Source: Amphiplicatus metriothermophilus | GTDB lineage: Bacteria > Pseudomonadota > Alphaproteobacteria > Caulobacterales > Parvularculaceae | Direction: 5' to 3' | NCBI RefSeq assembly: GCF_900199215.1 | Contig: NZ_FZQA01000002.1 | Span: forward strand, 261,501-325,500 | DNA length: 64,000 bases | Part shown: positions 28,567 to 36,507 of the stretch, piece after piece | Layout of the letters: each line of letters opens with the position of its first letter | Numbering within the stretch: the first letter of the stretch is position 1 | Notes under the pieces: model-generated | What the model was told of the DNA's origin: nothing | What the model saw: only the letters and a program-made list of their open reading frames with translations | Database searches by the model: none | Program-made: the position numbers and the translations under genes

Positions 28567-28853
28567 GCCGCTATGTATTTTCGGCGCAGGCTCGGGCCGA
28601 TCTCGACTCCGTTCTTTCCTACACGCTGGAGGGGTGGGGAGCGCGGCAGGCGAAAACCTATCTCGACGCGCTGGAAACGCGCCTACAGGCGCTCGCGAAG
28701 ACGCCGTCGATGGGCAGGGCGCGTCCGGACCTGGCGGAGGGGGTTCTTTCCTTTCCCTCCGGCAGCCACGTAATCTATTACAAACAGATCCGCGGCGGCA
28801 TTGCAGTCGTTCGAATCCTGCACGGACGCCGGGATCCGTCGCGACATATATGA
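28563..28853 (+). CDS. Type II toxin, RelE/ParE superfamily
   Basis: A 96-residue toxin, starting with GTG inside the antitoxin stop. The ParE/RelE fold markers are visible: FSAQARADLDSVLSYTLEGWG, the central GRARPDLAEGVLSFPSGSHVIYY, and the terminal VVRILHGRRDPSRHI with the conserved RILHxRRD. The HGRRD ending and the SHVIYY strand fit the ParE side of the superfamily, which poisons gyrase, better than the ribosome-dependent RelE side, but sequence alone cannot settle the target. Confidence 0.92.
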   Translation: MSRYVFSAQARADLDSVLSYTLEGWGARQAKTYLDALETRLQALAKTPSMGRARPDLAEGVLSFPSGSHVIYYKQIRGGIAVVRILHGRRDPSRHI

Positions 28854-28912
28854 GCATCGGCGAGACGTAGCCGGGACTTGCTCAAGCGGCTGAATTCAGC
28901 CAGTAAATCCTC

Positions 28913-29167
28913 ATGGATCAGCAACAGGACAGGGCGGGCGACATGGAGGAAAACATCATCGAGCGCCACCAGGACGCCGAGGAGCATCTGCGAACCTACA
29001 AATCCATCATGAAGGCGACCGGCGAAATCGGCGCGCCGTTCGCCATGGCGCTGACCGTATTCTTCACCAATCTCGTGCTCGCCAACGGCTTCTGGCTGTC
29101 GCTTTTCGCCGGCGTGCTGACCTATCTTGCCGTCTTCTGGATCGTCCGCCTCTTCTTCTCCCACTAA
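28913..29167 (+). CDS. Small membrane protein, aa3-type cytochrome c oxidase subunit IV-like
   Basis: An 84-residue protein with an acidic N-terminal half and one or two membrane segments (about 43-80, MALTVFFTNLVLANGFWLSLFAGVLTY and on). The block HLRTYKSIMKATGEIG resembles the small bacterial aa3 oxidase subunit IV family, whose genes often sit before the transhydrogenase genes in Alphaproteobacteria. The ATG at 28943 has a better ribosome-binding site (AGGACAGGG) and would give 74 residues. pntAA follows 24 bases later, so the two are probably co-transcribed. Confidence 0.6.
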   Translation: MDQQQDRAGDMEENIIERHQDAEEHLRTYKSIMKATGEIGAPFAMALTVFFTNLVLANGFWLSLFAGVLTYLAVFWIVRLFFSH

Positions 29168-29191
29168 GCGCCGCCGTCCCCGGGAGGACAG

Positions 29192-30409
29192 ATGAAAATC
29201 GCCGTTCTGAAGGAAACGCGACCGGGGGAGACTCGCGTCGCCGCGTCGCCGGAAACGGTCAGGAAGTTCCTCGCTCTCGGCGCGGCCGTCGCGGTGGAGC
29301 GCGGCGCCGGCGAACGGGCGAGCTTTTCGGATGAGCAGTATCAGGAGGCAGGCGCCGAGATCGCCGGTTCCGCCGCCGAGGCCGCGAAGGGCGCCGATCT
29401 CGTCCTGAAGGTCCAGCGCCCGACCGAAGACGAGATCGCCATGCTGGAGCGGGGGGCCAGGCTCGTCGCGATCATGGCCCCGCACGGCGCGCCGGAGATC
29501 GTCAAGGCCTGCGCGGCGGCCGGCGTCGAAGCCTTCGCCATGGATCTCATGCCGCGGATAACCCGGGCGCAGTCCATGGACGTGCTGTCCTCCCAGTCGA
29601 ATCTCGCCGGCTACAAGGCGGTGATCGACGCGGCGGCCTATTACGGGCGGGCCTTTCCGCTGATGATGACCGCCGCCGGCATGATCGCCCCCGCCAAGGT
29701 CTTCGTCATGGGCGCAGGCGTCGCCGGCCTGCAGGCGATCGCCACGGCGCGCCGTCTCGGCGCGGTCGTCTCGGCCACCGACGTGCGCTACGCCGCCAAG
29801 GAGCAGGTGGAGAGCCTCGGGGCGACTTTTATCACCGTCGATGAAGAGGCGATGAAAAGCGCTGAAACCGAGGCGGGTTACGCCAGAGAGATGTCGGAAG
29901 ACTTCAAGCGCCGGCAGGCCGAGCTCGTGGCCGAACACATCAGGAAGCAGAATGTCGTCATCACGACGGCGCTGATCCCCGGCCGGCCCGCGCCGAAGCT
30001 CGTAACCGAGGCGATGGTCCGCTCCATGGCGCCGGGCTCGGTGATCGTCGATCTGGCGGTGGAGGCCGGCGGCAATGTCGAGCTTTCCCAACCGGGCGAG
30101 GCGGTCGACGTCGGCGGCGTCATCATTCTCGGTTTCACCAACGTGCCCGGACGCCTGCCGGCCGACGCGTCGAGCCTTTACGCGCGCAACGTCTACAATT
30201 TCGTCGCGGCGTTCTGGGACAAGGAAGAAAAACGCTTCGCCGTCGACTGGGAGGACGAGATCGTCAAGGGCGTTGCGCTCACCCGCGACGGCCGGACGAT
30301 CCACCCGCAATTCGGCGGCGCCGAGAGCGCCGTGTCTGATGAGGGCGACGTCGCCGCTGGAGCGCCGGCCGAAAGCGGCGGAGGAGAAGCCGACGCAGGC
30401 GGCCGCTAG
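29192..30409 (+). CDS. pntAA: NAD(P) transhydrogenase subunit alpha part 1
   Basis: A 405-residue soluble NAD(H)-binding subunit (domain I) of the proton-translocating transhydrogenase, which makes NADPH from NADH at the expense of the proton gradient. The family start [23 protein letters not shown] is complete, the NAD fold has [22 protein letters not shown], and the mobile-loop block [24 protein letters not shown] is present. A tail of about 25 residues rich in Gly, Ala and Glu follows the domain. First of three consecutive pnt genes; the alpha subunit is split, as in Rhodospirillum. Confidence 0.95.
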   Translation: MKIAVLKETRPGETRVAASPETVRKFLALGAAVAVERGAGERASFSDEQYQEAGAEIAGSAAEAAKGADLVLKVQRPTEDEIAMLERGARLVAIMAPHGAPEIVKACAAAGVEAFAMDLMPRITRAQSMDVLSSQSNLAGYKAVIDAAAYYGRAFPLMMTAAGMIAPAKVFVMGAGVAGLQAIATARRLGAVVSATDVRYAAKEQVESLGATFITVDEEAMKSAETEAGYAREMSEDFKRRQAELVAEHIRKQNVVITTALIPGRPAPKLVTEAMVRSMAPGSVIVDLAVEAGGNVELSQPGEAVDVGGVIILGFTNVPGRLPADASSLYARNVYNFVAAFWDKEEKRFAVDWEDEIVKGVALTRDGRTIHPQFGGAESAVSDEGDVAAGAPAESGGGEADAGGR

Positions 30410-30431
30410 TTTCGACAGGAGGATCCCGCCC

Positions 30432-30908
30432 ATGCAGGCGACCAAGGAAACCGTTGAAGAGGCCGCCCGCGCCGCGGAGGAAGCGGCCAAGGCGGCCGAG
30501 ACGGCCGCCGCCAACGCGACCACGAACGCGGAAGCTGCGGCCGCCGCCGCCGAGCAGGCGCGCACGTTCGCCGATCAGCTCGCCGCGCTCGCGGCCTCCC
30601 TCAGCGGGCCGTCCGAGTTCGTCTATCTGCTGGCGATTTTCATCCTCGCGATCTTCGTCGGCTACTATGTCGTCTGGTCGGTGACGCCCGCGCTTCACAC
30701 GCCGCTGATGTCGGTGACCAACGCGATTTCCTCTGTCGTGATCGTCGGCGCCCTGATCGCCGTCGGCGCCGACCTCGCCGATTCGGCCGCGGGCGGAACG
30801 TCGAAGCTCCTGGGCTTCATCGCCGTGGCGCTCGCCAGCGTGAACATCTTCGGCGGGTTTCTGGTCACCCAGCGGATGCTGGGCATGTATAGGAAGAAAG
30901 AGCGATAG
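30432..30908 (+). CDS. pntAB: NAD(P) transhydrogenase subunit alpha part 2, with Ala-rich N-terminal extension
   Basis: A 158-residue membrane subunit (part of domain II). Residues about 60-155 carry the usual four hydrophobic helices with the block [20 protein letters not shown]. Residues 1-52 are an unusual alanine/glutamate-rich stretch predicted to form a coiled coil, not part of the membrane domain; PntAB proteins are often only about 100 residues. The ATG at 30432 has AGGAGG eight bases upstream, so the extension is translated. It lies 22 bases after pntAA and 8 bases before pntB. Confidence 0.92.
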   Translation: MQATKETVEEAARAAEEAAKAAETAAANATTNAEAAAAAAEQARTFADQLAALAASLSGPSEFVYLLAIFILAIFVGYYVVWSVTPALHTPLMSVTNAISSVVIVGALIAVGADLADSAAGGTSKLLGFIAVALASVNIFGGFLVTQRMLGMYRKKER

Positions 30909-30916
30909 GGGAAAGA

Positions 30917-32317
30917 ATGGGCGAAAATCTTCCCGCGCTGCTCTATATCGCCGCCAGCATTCTGTTCATTCTGGCGCTGAGGGGCCTGTCCTCGCCGGAG
31001 ACCTCGCGCGCCGGCAACCGCTTCGGCATGATCGGGATGGCGATCGCCATCGCGACCACCCTGTTCGTGCTGGAGAACAAGGGCCTCGGCGCCTGGGTCC
31101 TCGTCGCGCTCGCCATCGCCATCGGCGCCGTTCCCGGCGCCTATATCGCCCGGCGCGTGCCGATGACGGCGATGCCGCAGCTCGTGGCGGCCTTTCACAG
31201 CCTCGTCGGCATGGCGGCCGTGCTGATCGCCTGGGCCGCGTTCCTCGCCCCGCGCGCCTTCGGCGTCGGCGAGCCGGGACATATCCACCTGCAGTCCGCG
31301 CTGGAGATGTCGCTCGGCGCGGCGATCGGCGCGATCACCTTTTCCGGCTCGGTGATCGCCTTCCTGAAGCTCAACGGCAACATGTCCGGCAAGCCGATCA
31401 TCCTGCCGGCGCGCCATGCGATCAATCTCGGCCTCGGGCTTCTCATCCTCATCTTCATCGGCATGATGATGACCGGCGAACAGTCGTGGACGACCTTCCT
31501 GTGGCTGACGATCGCCTCTTTCATTATCGGTTTCCTGCTCATCATTCCGATCGGCGGCGCCGACATGCCGGTCGTGATCTCGATGCTCAACTCCTATTCG
31601 GGCTGGGCGGCGGCCGGCATCGGCTTCACGCTGGAGAACATGGCGCTCATCGTCACCGGCGCGCTGGTGGGCTCGTCGGGCGCCATTCTGTCGTACATCA
31701 TGTGCAAGGGGATGAACCGCTCGTTCATCTCGGTCATTCTCGGCGGCTTCGGCGGCGAAGACGCGAGCGCCGGCGCCGGCGCGGAAGAGACGCGGCCCGT
31801 CAAGCAGGGTTCGGCCGAGGACGCCGCCTTCATCATGAAGAACGCGCGCAAGGTCATCGTCGTGCCCGGCTACGGCATGGCTGTCGCCCAGGCCCAGCAT
31901 GCGCTGAAAGAGATGGCCGATCTTCTCAAGGAGCACGGCGTCGAGGTCAAATACGCCATCCACCCGGTGGCCGGCCGGATGCCGGGACACATGAACGTTC
32001 TGCTCGCCGAAGCGCACGTGCCTTATGACGAAGTCTTCGAGCTCGAAGACATCAACGCGGAGTTCCGCACCGCCGACGTCGCCTTCGTCATCGGCGCCAA
32101 CGACGTAACGAACCCTGCGGCGAAGACCGACAAGGCTTCGCCCATCTACGGCATGCCGGTGCTCGACGTCGAAAACGCCGGCACAGTGCTGTTTGTGAAG
32201 CGGTCGATGGCCTCCGGCTACGCCGGGGTGCAGAACGAGCTCTTCTTCCGCGACAACACGATGATGCTGTTCGGCGACGCCAAGAAGATGTGCGAGGAGA
32301 TCGTCAAGGCGTTGTAG
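30917..32317 (+). CDS. pntB: NAD(P) transhydrogenase subunit beta
   Basis: A 466-residue subunit with about nine membrane helices in residues 1-265 and the soluble NADP-binding domain III after about residue 285. Domain III starts with SAEDAAFIMKNARKVIVVPGYGMAVAQAQHA and contains the GRMPGHMNVLLAEA and IGANDVTNPAA blocks that bind NADP. Length and order are normal. Last gene of the pnt operon. No clear terminator follows in the 85 bases before the next gene. Confidence 0.96.
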   Translation: MGENLPALLYIAASILFILALRGLSSPETSRAGNRFGMIGMAIAIATTLFVLENKGLGAWVLVALAIAIGAVPGAYIARRVPMTAMPQLVAAFHSLVGMAAVLIAWAAFLAPRAFGVGEPGHIHLQSALEMSLGAAIGAITFSGSVIAFLKLNGNMSGKPIILPARHAINLGLGLLILIFIGMMMTGEQSWTTFLWLTIASFIIGFLLIIPIGGADMPVVISMLNSYSGWAAAGIGFTLENMALIVTGALVGSSGAILSYIMCKGMNRSFISVILGGFGGEDASAGAGAEETRPVKQGSAEDAAFIMKNARKVIVVPGYGMAVAQAQHALKEMADLLKEHGVEVKYAIHPVAGRMPGHMNVLLAEAHVPYDEVFELEDINAEFRTADVAFVIGANDVTNPAAKTDKASPIYGMPVLDVENAGTVLFVKRSMASGYAGVQNELFFRDNTMMLFGDAKKMCEEIVKAL

Positions 32318-32402
32318 CGCGCCCGCGCCTGACGCAAGGGGTCTTCATCACGACCCGCGCGGACGTTACGGCGCTCCGGGAGAGCGAAAAGGGGATAAAG
32401 CC

Positions 32403-33317
32403 ATGCTGAAATACATGCTTGCCGGCGTTGCTGCGGCGGCGCTCGTCGCGTGTTCGCAGGAGACGCCTGTAGAAGAGCCCGCCGCGCCCGTGGAAACCGA
32501 GACGACGGCGCCTTCCGAACCGGCGATGATGGCCGAGGAAAAGCTCGACGCCGTCCTCGCCGCGCAGCCGGACGACGTCAAGGCGCGCTATCAATGGCGC
32601 CATCCCAGGGAGACGCTTCAGTTCTTCGGCGTCGAGCCGGGCATGACGGTGGTCGAAGCCCTGCCCGGCGGCGGCTGGTATTCGAAGATTCTCATCCCGT
32701 ATCTCGGCGCGGACGGCCATCTCATCGGCGCGTCCTATGCGATGGAGATGTGGCCGCTCTTCGGCGGCTTCGCCACGGAGGAATTCATCGAAGGCCAGCG
32801 CACCTGGCCCGTCGACTGGCCGGCCCAGATGCGCGAGGCCGTCGGCGAGGGCGCGAAAATCTCCGCCTTCCAGTTCGGCTCGATGCCGGCGGCGTTCGAG
32901 GGAAAGGCGGATGTCGTCCTTTTCATCCGCGCGCTGCATAATATGGCGCGCTTCGAGGACGAGGGCGGATTTCTGACCCAGGGCCTCGCCGACGCCTACG
33001 CCGTCCTCAAGCCGGGCGGGATCGTCGGCGTCGTCCAGCACCGCGCGCCGGAAGACAGCCCCGACGAATGGGCGAGCGGCGATGCTGGCTATCTCAAGCA
33101 ATCCGCGCTGATCGCCAGGTTCGAGGAAGCCGGTTTCGAATTCGTCGGCGCAAGCGAGATCAACGCCAATCCGAACGATCAGCCGACGACGGACGATATC
33201 GTCTGGCGCCTGCCGCCGACCCTCGGAACGAGCCGGGAAGACCCCGAACTGCGCGCGCAGATGGAGGCGATCGGCGAGTCCGACCGCATGACGCTCAAGT
33301 TCCGCAAGCCGGAATAA
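32403..33317 (+). CDS. Lipoprotein with a class I methyltransferase-like fold
   Basis: A 304-residue protein with a lipoprotein signal peptide (lipobox LVAC, Cys17), an acidic Pro/Glu/Thr linker (about 20-45), and a Rossmann-like methyltransferase domain. The SAM motif I position reads MTVVEALPGGGWYSKIL and the post-motif blocks are VVLFIRALHNM and AYAVLKPGGIVGVVQH. Such proteins are annotated as SAM-dependent methyltransferases, yet a periplasmic lipoprotein has no obvious access to SAM, so the real activity may differ. It is convergent with galU. Confidence 0.8.
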   Translation: MLKYMLAGVAAAALVACSQETPVEEPAAPVETETTAPSEPAMMAEEKLDAVLAAQPDDVKARYQWRHPRETLQFFGVEPGMTVVEALPGGGWYSKILIPYLGADGHLIGASYAMEMWPLFGGFATEEFIEGQRTWPVDWPAQMREAVGEGAKISAFQFGSMPAAFEGKADVVLFIRALHNMARFEDEGGFLTQGLADAYAVLKPGGIVGVVQHRAPEDSPDEWASGDAGYLKQSALIARFEEAGFEFVGASEINANPNDQPTTDDIVWRLPPTLGTSREDPELRAQMEAIGESDRMTLKFRKPE

Positions 33318-33341
33318 CCCTCATGAGCGCAGACCGGGCGC

Positions 33342-33360
33342 GCCCGCTTGATAAGCGGGC
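33342..33360. terminator. Hairpin between convergent genes, possible terminator
   Basis: A perfect 8-base inverted repeat, GCCCGCTT and AAGCGGGC, with a three-base loop in the 63-base gap between the lipoprotein gene and galU. No T-run follows on either strand, so termination is plausible but unproven. Confidence 0.4.
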
Positions 33361-33380
33361 CGTCCCGGCTCCGGCGCGGC

Positions 33381-34250
33381 CTATTGCAGTCGCGCGCGCA
33401 GATAAGCGTTCAGAGCCTCGGCGAACTCGGGCCGCTCCAGGGCGAGGGCGATGTTCGCCTGCAGCCAGCCGAGTTTCGACCCGCAGTCGTGAATGACGCC
33501 CTTGCAGACGCAGGCATGGAACGGTTGCCGGCCGTTCAGCTTGTTCATCGCGTCGGTGAGCTGGATTTCCCCGCCGGCGCCTTTTTCCTGGCGTTCGAGC
33601 AGCGCGAAAATCTCCGGCTGCAGAATATACCGTCCGATGATGCGGAAGTTGGACGGCGCGGCTTCAGGCGCGGGCTTCTCCACCATGCCCGTCATTTCGA
33701 TGAGGTCGCCGCGACGCGCCTTCGGCGCGATGACGCCGTATTTCGACGTTTCGGACCGGTCGACTTCCTCGACCGCGACGATGTTGCCCCCCGTCCGCGC
33801 ATAGGCGTCGAGCATTTGCTTCAGAAAGCCCGGCCGGGAAGGGACGATCTCGTCGGGAAGGGACACCGCGAAAGGCTCGTCGCCGACGATCTCGCGCGCG
33901 CACCAGACCGCATGGCCGAGTCCCAGCGGCGCTTGCTGGCGCGTAGCGATGACCTCGCCGGCGGCGGGCAGGCCGGCCCTGAGTTCGTCAAGCAGCTCGG
34001 TCTTGCTCTTGGCCGCAAGCGTCGCCTCGAGCTCATAGGCGTGGTCGAAGTAATCCTCGATCGCGCCCTTGCCGCGCCCGGTGACGAGCACGATGGTCTC
34101 GAGGCCCGCCTCGCGCGCCTCCGCGACCACGTAGTCGATCAGCGGCCGGTCGACGACCGGGAGAAGCTCTTTGGGGATCGTTTTCGTCGCAGGCAGAACG
34201 CGGGTGCCGAGACCGGCGACGGGAATAACGACCTTGCGGACGGGTTTCAT
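33381..34250 (-). CDS. galU: UTP--glucose-1-phosphate uridylyltransferase
   Basis: A 289-residue nucleotidyltransferase making UDP-glucose. The nucleotide loop is AGLGTRVLPATKTIPKELL, the substrate block is PLGLGHAVWCA, and the metal/sugar-binding VEKPAPEAAPSN is present. UDP-glucose supplies envelope polysaccharide and other glucosylation. Length is normal. It lies 50 bases downstream of the DUF3089 gene on the same strand and may share its transcript. Confidence 0.96.
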   Translation of the reverse strand: MKPVRKVVIPVAGLGTRVLPATKTIPKELLPVVDRPLIDYVVAEAREAGLETIVLVTGRGKGAIEDYFDHAYELEATLAAKSKTELLDELRAGLPAAGEVIATRQQAPLGLGHAVWCAREIVGDEPFAVSLPDEIVPSRPGFLKQMLDAYARTGGNIVAVEEVDRSETSKYGVIAPKARRGDLIEMTGMVEKPAPEAAPSNFRIIGRYILQPEIFALLERQEKGAGGEIQLTDAMNKLNGRQPFHACVCKGVIHDCGSKLGWLQANIALALERPEFAEALNAYLRARLQ

Positions 34251-34300
34251 GGCGGCTCGAGGTTCTGGCGCGGGCGCGGCGCGGACTGTTCGGGCGGGGC

Positions 34301-35482
34301 CTATTCGGGCGAGGGAACCTTATTCACGGGGCTGGTTTCGATTTCAACCGCCTGTTCGATCGGATCGAGATAGCGGGCTTCCCTTTCGAGGCGCTCTTTC
34401 AGGACCGCGAGCCGGCGCTTCGCGTCTTCGGCGAGATCGAAATAGAACAGGTTGAAATGCTGGACGCGCCATTTGGCGCCGAACCAGCCGCTTCGGCGCA
34501 GGAAGTCCTGGCGCGGGCGGTCCACGACGAGCACCCCGTCGACGCATTGCGCGCCGATGGCCCGCGCGACGGGCGGCGGCGTTTCCCCCAGGCGCAGGCC
34601 GGTCGCGGACGCCGCGCCGACATGCTGCGCGGGGCCCACATGCTCGCGCGTCCGGCGCCCGGCGATGGGGTTGACGCATAAGAGCGGCTCGCCCTTGGTC
34701 GCGATCAGATCGCCCTCCGGCGTCCAGACCATCGACCGGTCCCGCGTGCGCCGCATCTCCTCATCGAAGGGTTTCTCGAAGTCTGTATAGGAAACCACGC
34801 AGCGCGCCTGGTCCGGCTCCGTGCAGGGCGGCGTCCGTGCAAGCTGCGCATCGAACAGCGACAACGGAACCGCCTGCCGCAGGACGTAGGCGGCGGCCAG
34901 CCGCCGGCGCAGCGCTTCGTCGCCCTGGAAATAGTCCTGCAGCAGGCCGAGCGCATGCAGACCGCCCTGTCCGTATCCGACGAGAATGATCGGCCGCTCG
35001 GCGCCGCTGGTCTTGAGGAACGCTTCGAAGGCCCGGCGGACGTCGCGATAGGCGAGCCGGCGCGCGGCGACCCCGTCATATTTGTGGGTGAAGAAAGCGA
35101 ACAGCGTCGCCTGCCGGTAGCGGGGCGCGTAGATGCGACCGAGCCCGAAAAACGGGCCGACCTCGTTGGGCGCTGCGGCGCGCCGGGCCGCCGCGTCGGC
35201 TGAAGCGTCGTCTATCGGCGCGTTCCAGCTTTCAGACGAATAATATGTGGTCGAGTGGATATAGAAGATGTCGGCTTCGGCGGTCCCGCTCTCCCTGTCG
35301 GGCCAGACCAGCCATGCGCCCCGCGCGGCGTAATCGGGCGCCGGCGGAGGCGATGAGACCTGAAACGGCGTGCTGGGGTTGAGCAGCGAGCGCGTCAGCG
35401 CGTCCTGAAAGACGATCGCGGCGACGATGGCGAGCGCCGTAAACGCCCCTCCGGCGACCCAGAAAGCGGCGCGGCGGCTCAT
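34301..35482 (-). CDS. DUF3089 alpha/beta hydrolase-like protein, membrane-anchored, lacking the nucleophile serine
   Basis: A 393-residue DUF3089 protein with an N-terminal membrane anchor (residues 6-28). The family blocks IFYIHSTTYY (oxyanion region), GRIYAPRYRQATLFAF, and the C-terminal FNLFYFDLAEDAKRR are intact. At the nucleophile elbow it reads LVGYGQGG, where related members have GHSQGG: the serine is glycine, encoded by GGA at this place. It may be a pseudo-enzyme, a binding protein, or use another residue. Located upstream of galU and divergent from the DUF502 gene, with 194 bases between starts. Confidence 0.85.
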   Translation of the reverse strand: MSRRAAFWVAGGAFTALAIVAAIVFQDALTRSLLNPSTPFQVSSPPPAPDYAARGAWLVWPDRESGTAEADIFYIHSTTYYSSESWNAPIDDASADAAARRAAAPNEVGPFFGLGRIYAPRYRQATLFAFFTHKYDGVAARRLAYRDVRRAFEAFLKTSGAERPIILVGYGQGGLHALGLLQDYFQGDEALRRRLAAAYVLRQAVPLSLFDAQLARTPPCTEPDQARCVVSYTDFEKPFDEEMRRTRDRSMVWTPEGDLIATKGEPLLCVNPIAGRRTREHVGPAQHVGAASATGLRLGETPPPVARAIGAQCVDGVLVVDRPRQDFLRRSGWFGAKWRVQHFNLFYFDLAEDAKRRLAVLKERLEREARYLDPIEQAVEIETSPVNKVPSPE

Positions 35483-35676
35483 CTCGCCGACTCTTTGCGA
35501 TTTGCGGCCAGAGTCATCGCTCTCCTGCCGTTTTGGCGCCGCAAGCGCCCGTTAACCTTGTCATGGCGGTAATAGCCGCAAGCTGCTAACCGAGCGACGC
35601 CGCCGGATGCTATATTCCATGAAATAGACGCCGCGGCCGGCGCTGTCACGCCGCCATGCCGGCTTAGAGAAGACCC

Positions 35677-36501
35677 ATGACCGACGACAAAACGGACCGC
35701 CAGAGCACCGAAAAACCCGCAGGCGGCGGCATCGCCGGGGACGGACCGCTGATCCGCCCGCCCAAGCGCAGCCTGTGGGGCAATGTGTGGTCGAGCTTCC
35801 TCGCCGGCATCGTGGTGATCGCCCCGATCGGCATCACCGTGGCGCTGGTCTACTGGTTCGTGACGGGGCCGATGGCGAGGCTCGACACGTTCGTCAAGCG
35901 GGCGATCCCCGACAGCGGCGGAACGCTGGAGACGATCACGCGCGCCATCCCCGGCCTCGGGGTGCTGATCGCCATCGTCGCGATCATTCTTCTCGGCGCC
36001 TTTGCGAAAAACTTCGTCGGGCGCGCCTTCATCAGGACAGGAGAGAACCTGCTCGATTCCATCCCCGTCATCCGCAACCTCTACCGCTTCTTCAAGAACG
36101 TCTTCGAGACCGCCCTGCAGCAGTCGGAGCGTTCGTTCAAGGAGGTCGCGCTGATCGAATATCCCCGTCCGGGCCTGTGGGTGATGGCGTTCGTCGTCGG
36201 CGAGACCAAAGGCGAGATCCGCTACCGGCTGTCGGATGCGGCCGACAGCCTCGTCAGCGTCTTCGTGCCGACCGTCCCGAACCCCACCTCGGGCTTCCTG
36301 CTGTTCCTGCCGCGGTCCTCGATCCGGCCGCTGTCGATGTCGGTCGAGGACGCGGCCAAGGCGATTTTCTCGATCGGACTTGTGACGCCGGAGTTCGCCG
36401 ATCCCGACGCGGCGGTGAAAAAGCTACAGGAAATGGTCGAAGAGGCTCAGCCCGAAAAAAAACCGCGCCGCGCCTTCTTCCGCGCCAAAACCAATAAATA
36501 G
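35677..36501 (+). CDS. DUF502 family inner-membrane protein
   Basis: A 274-residue membrane protein. Two main membrane segments are at about 38-63 (FLAGIVVIAPIGITVALVYWFV) and 95-112 (GVLIAIVAIILLGAFAK), and the family core GENLLDSIPVIRNLYRFFKNVFET follows, then a soluble beta-rich part with the conserved FVPTVPNPTSGFLLFLP. Its function is unknown; plant relatives (COV-like) affect vascular patterning. The C-terminal tail is basic. It is convergent with recG, with six bases between their stops. Confidence 0.93.
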   Translation: MTDDKTDRQSTEKPAGGGIAGDGPLIRPPKRSLWGNVWSSFLAGIVVIAPIGITVALVYWFVTGPMARLDTFVKRAIPDSGGTLETITRAIPGLGVLIAIVAIILLGAFAKNFVGRAFIRTGENLLDSIPVIRNLYRFFKNVFETALQQSERSFKEVALIEYPRPGLWVMAFVVGETKGEIRYRLSDAADSLVSVFVPTVPNPTSGFLLFLPRSSIRPLSMSVEDAAKAIFSIGLVTPEFADPDAAVKKLQEMVEEAQPEKKPRRAFFRAKTNK

Positions 36502-36507
36502 CAGGCT

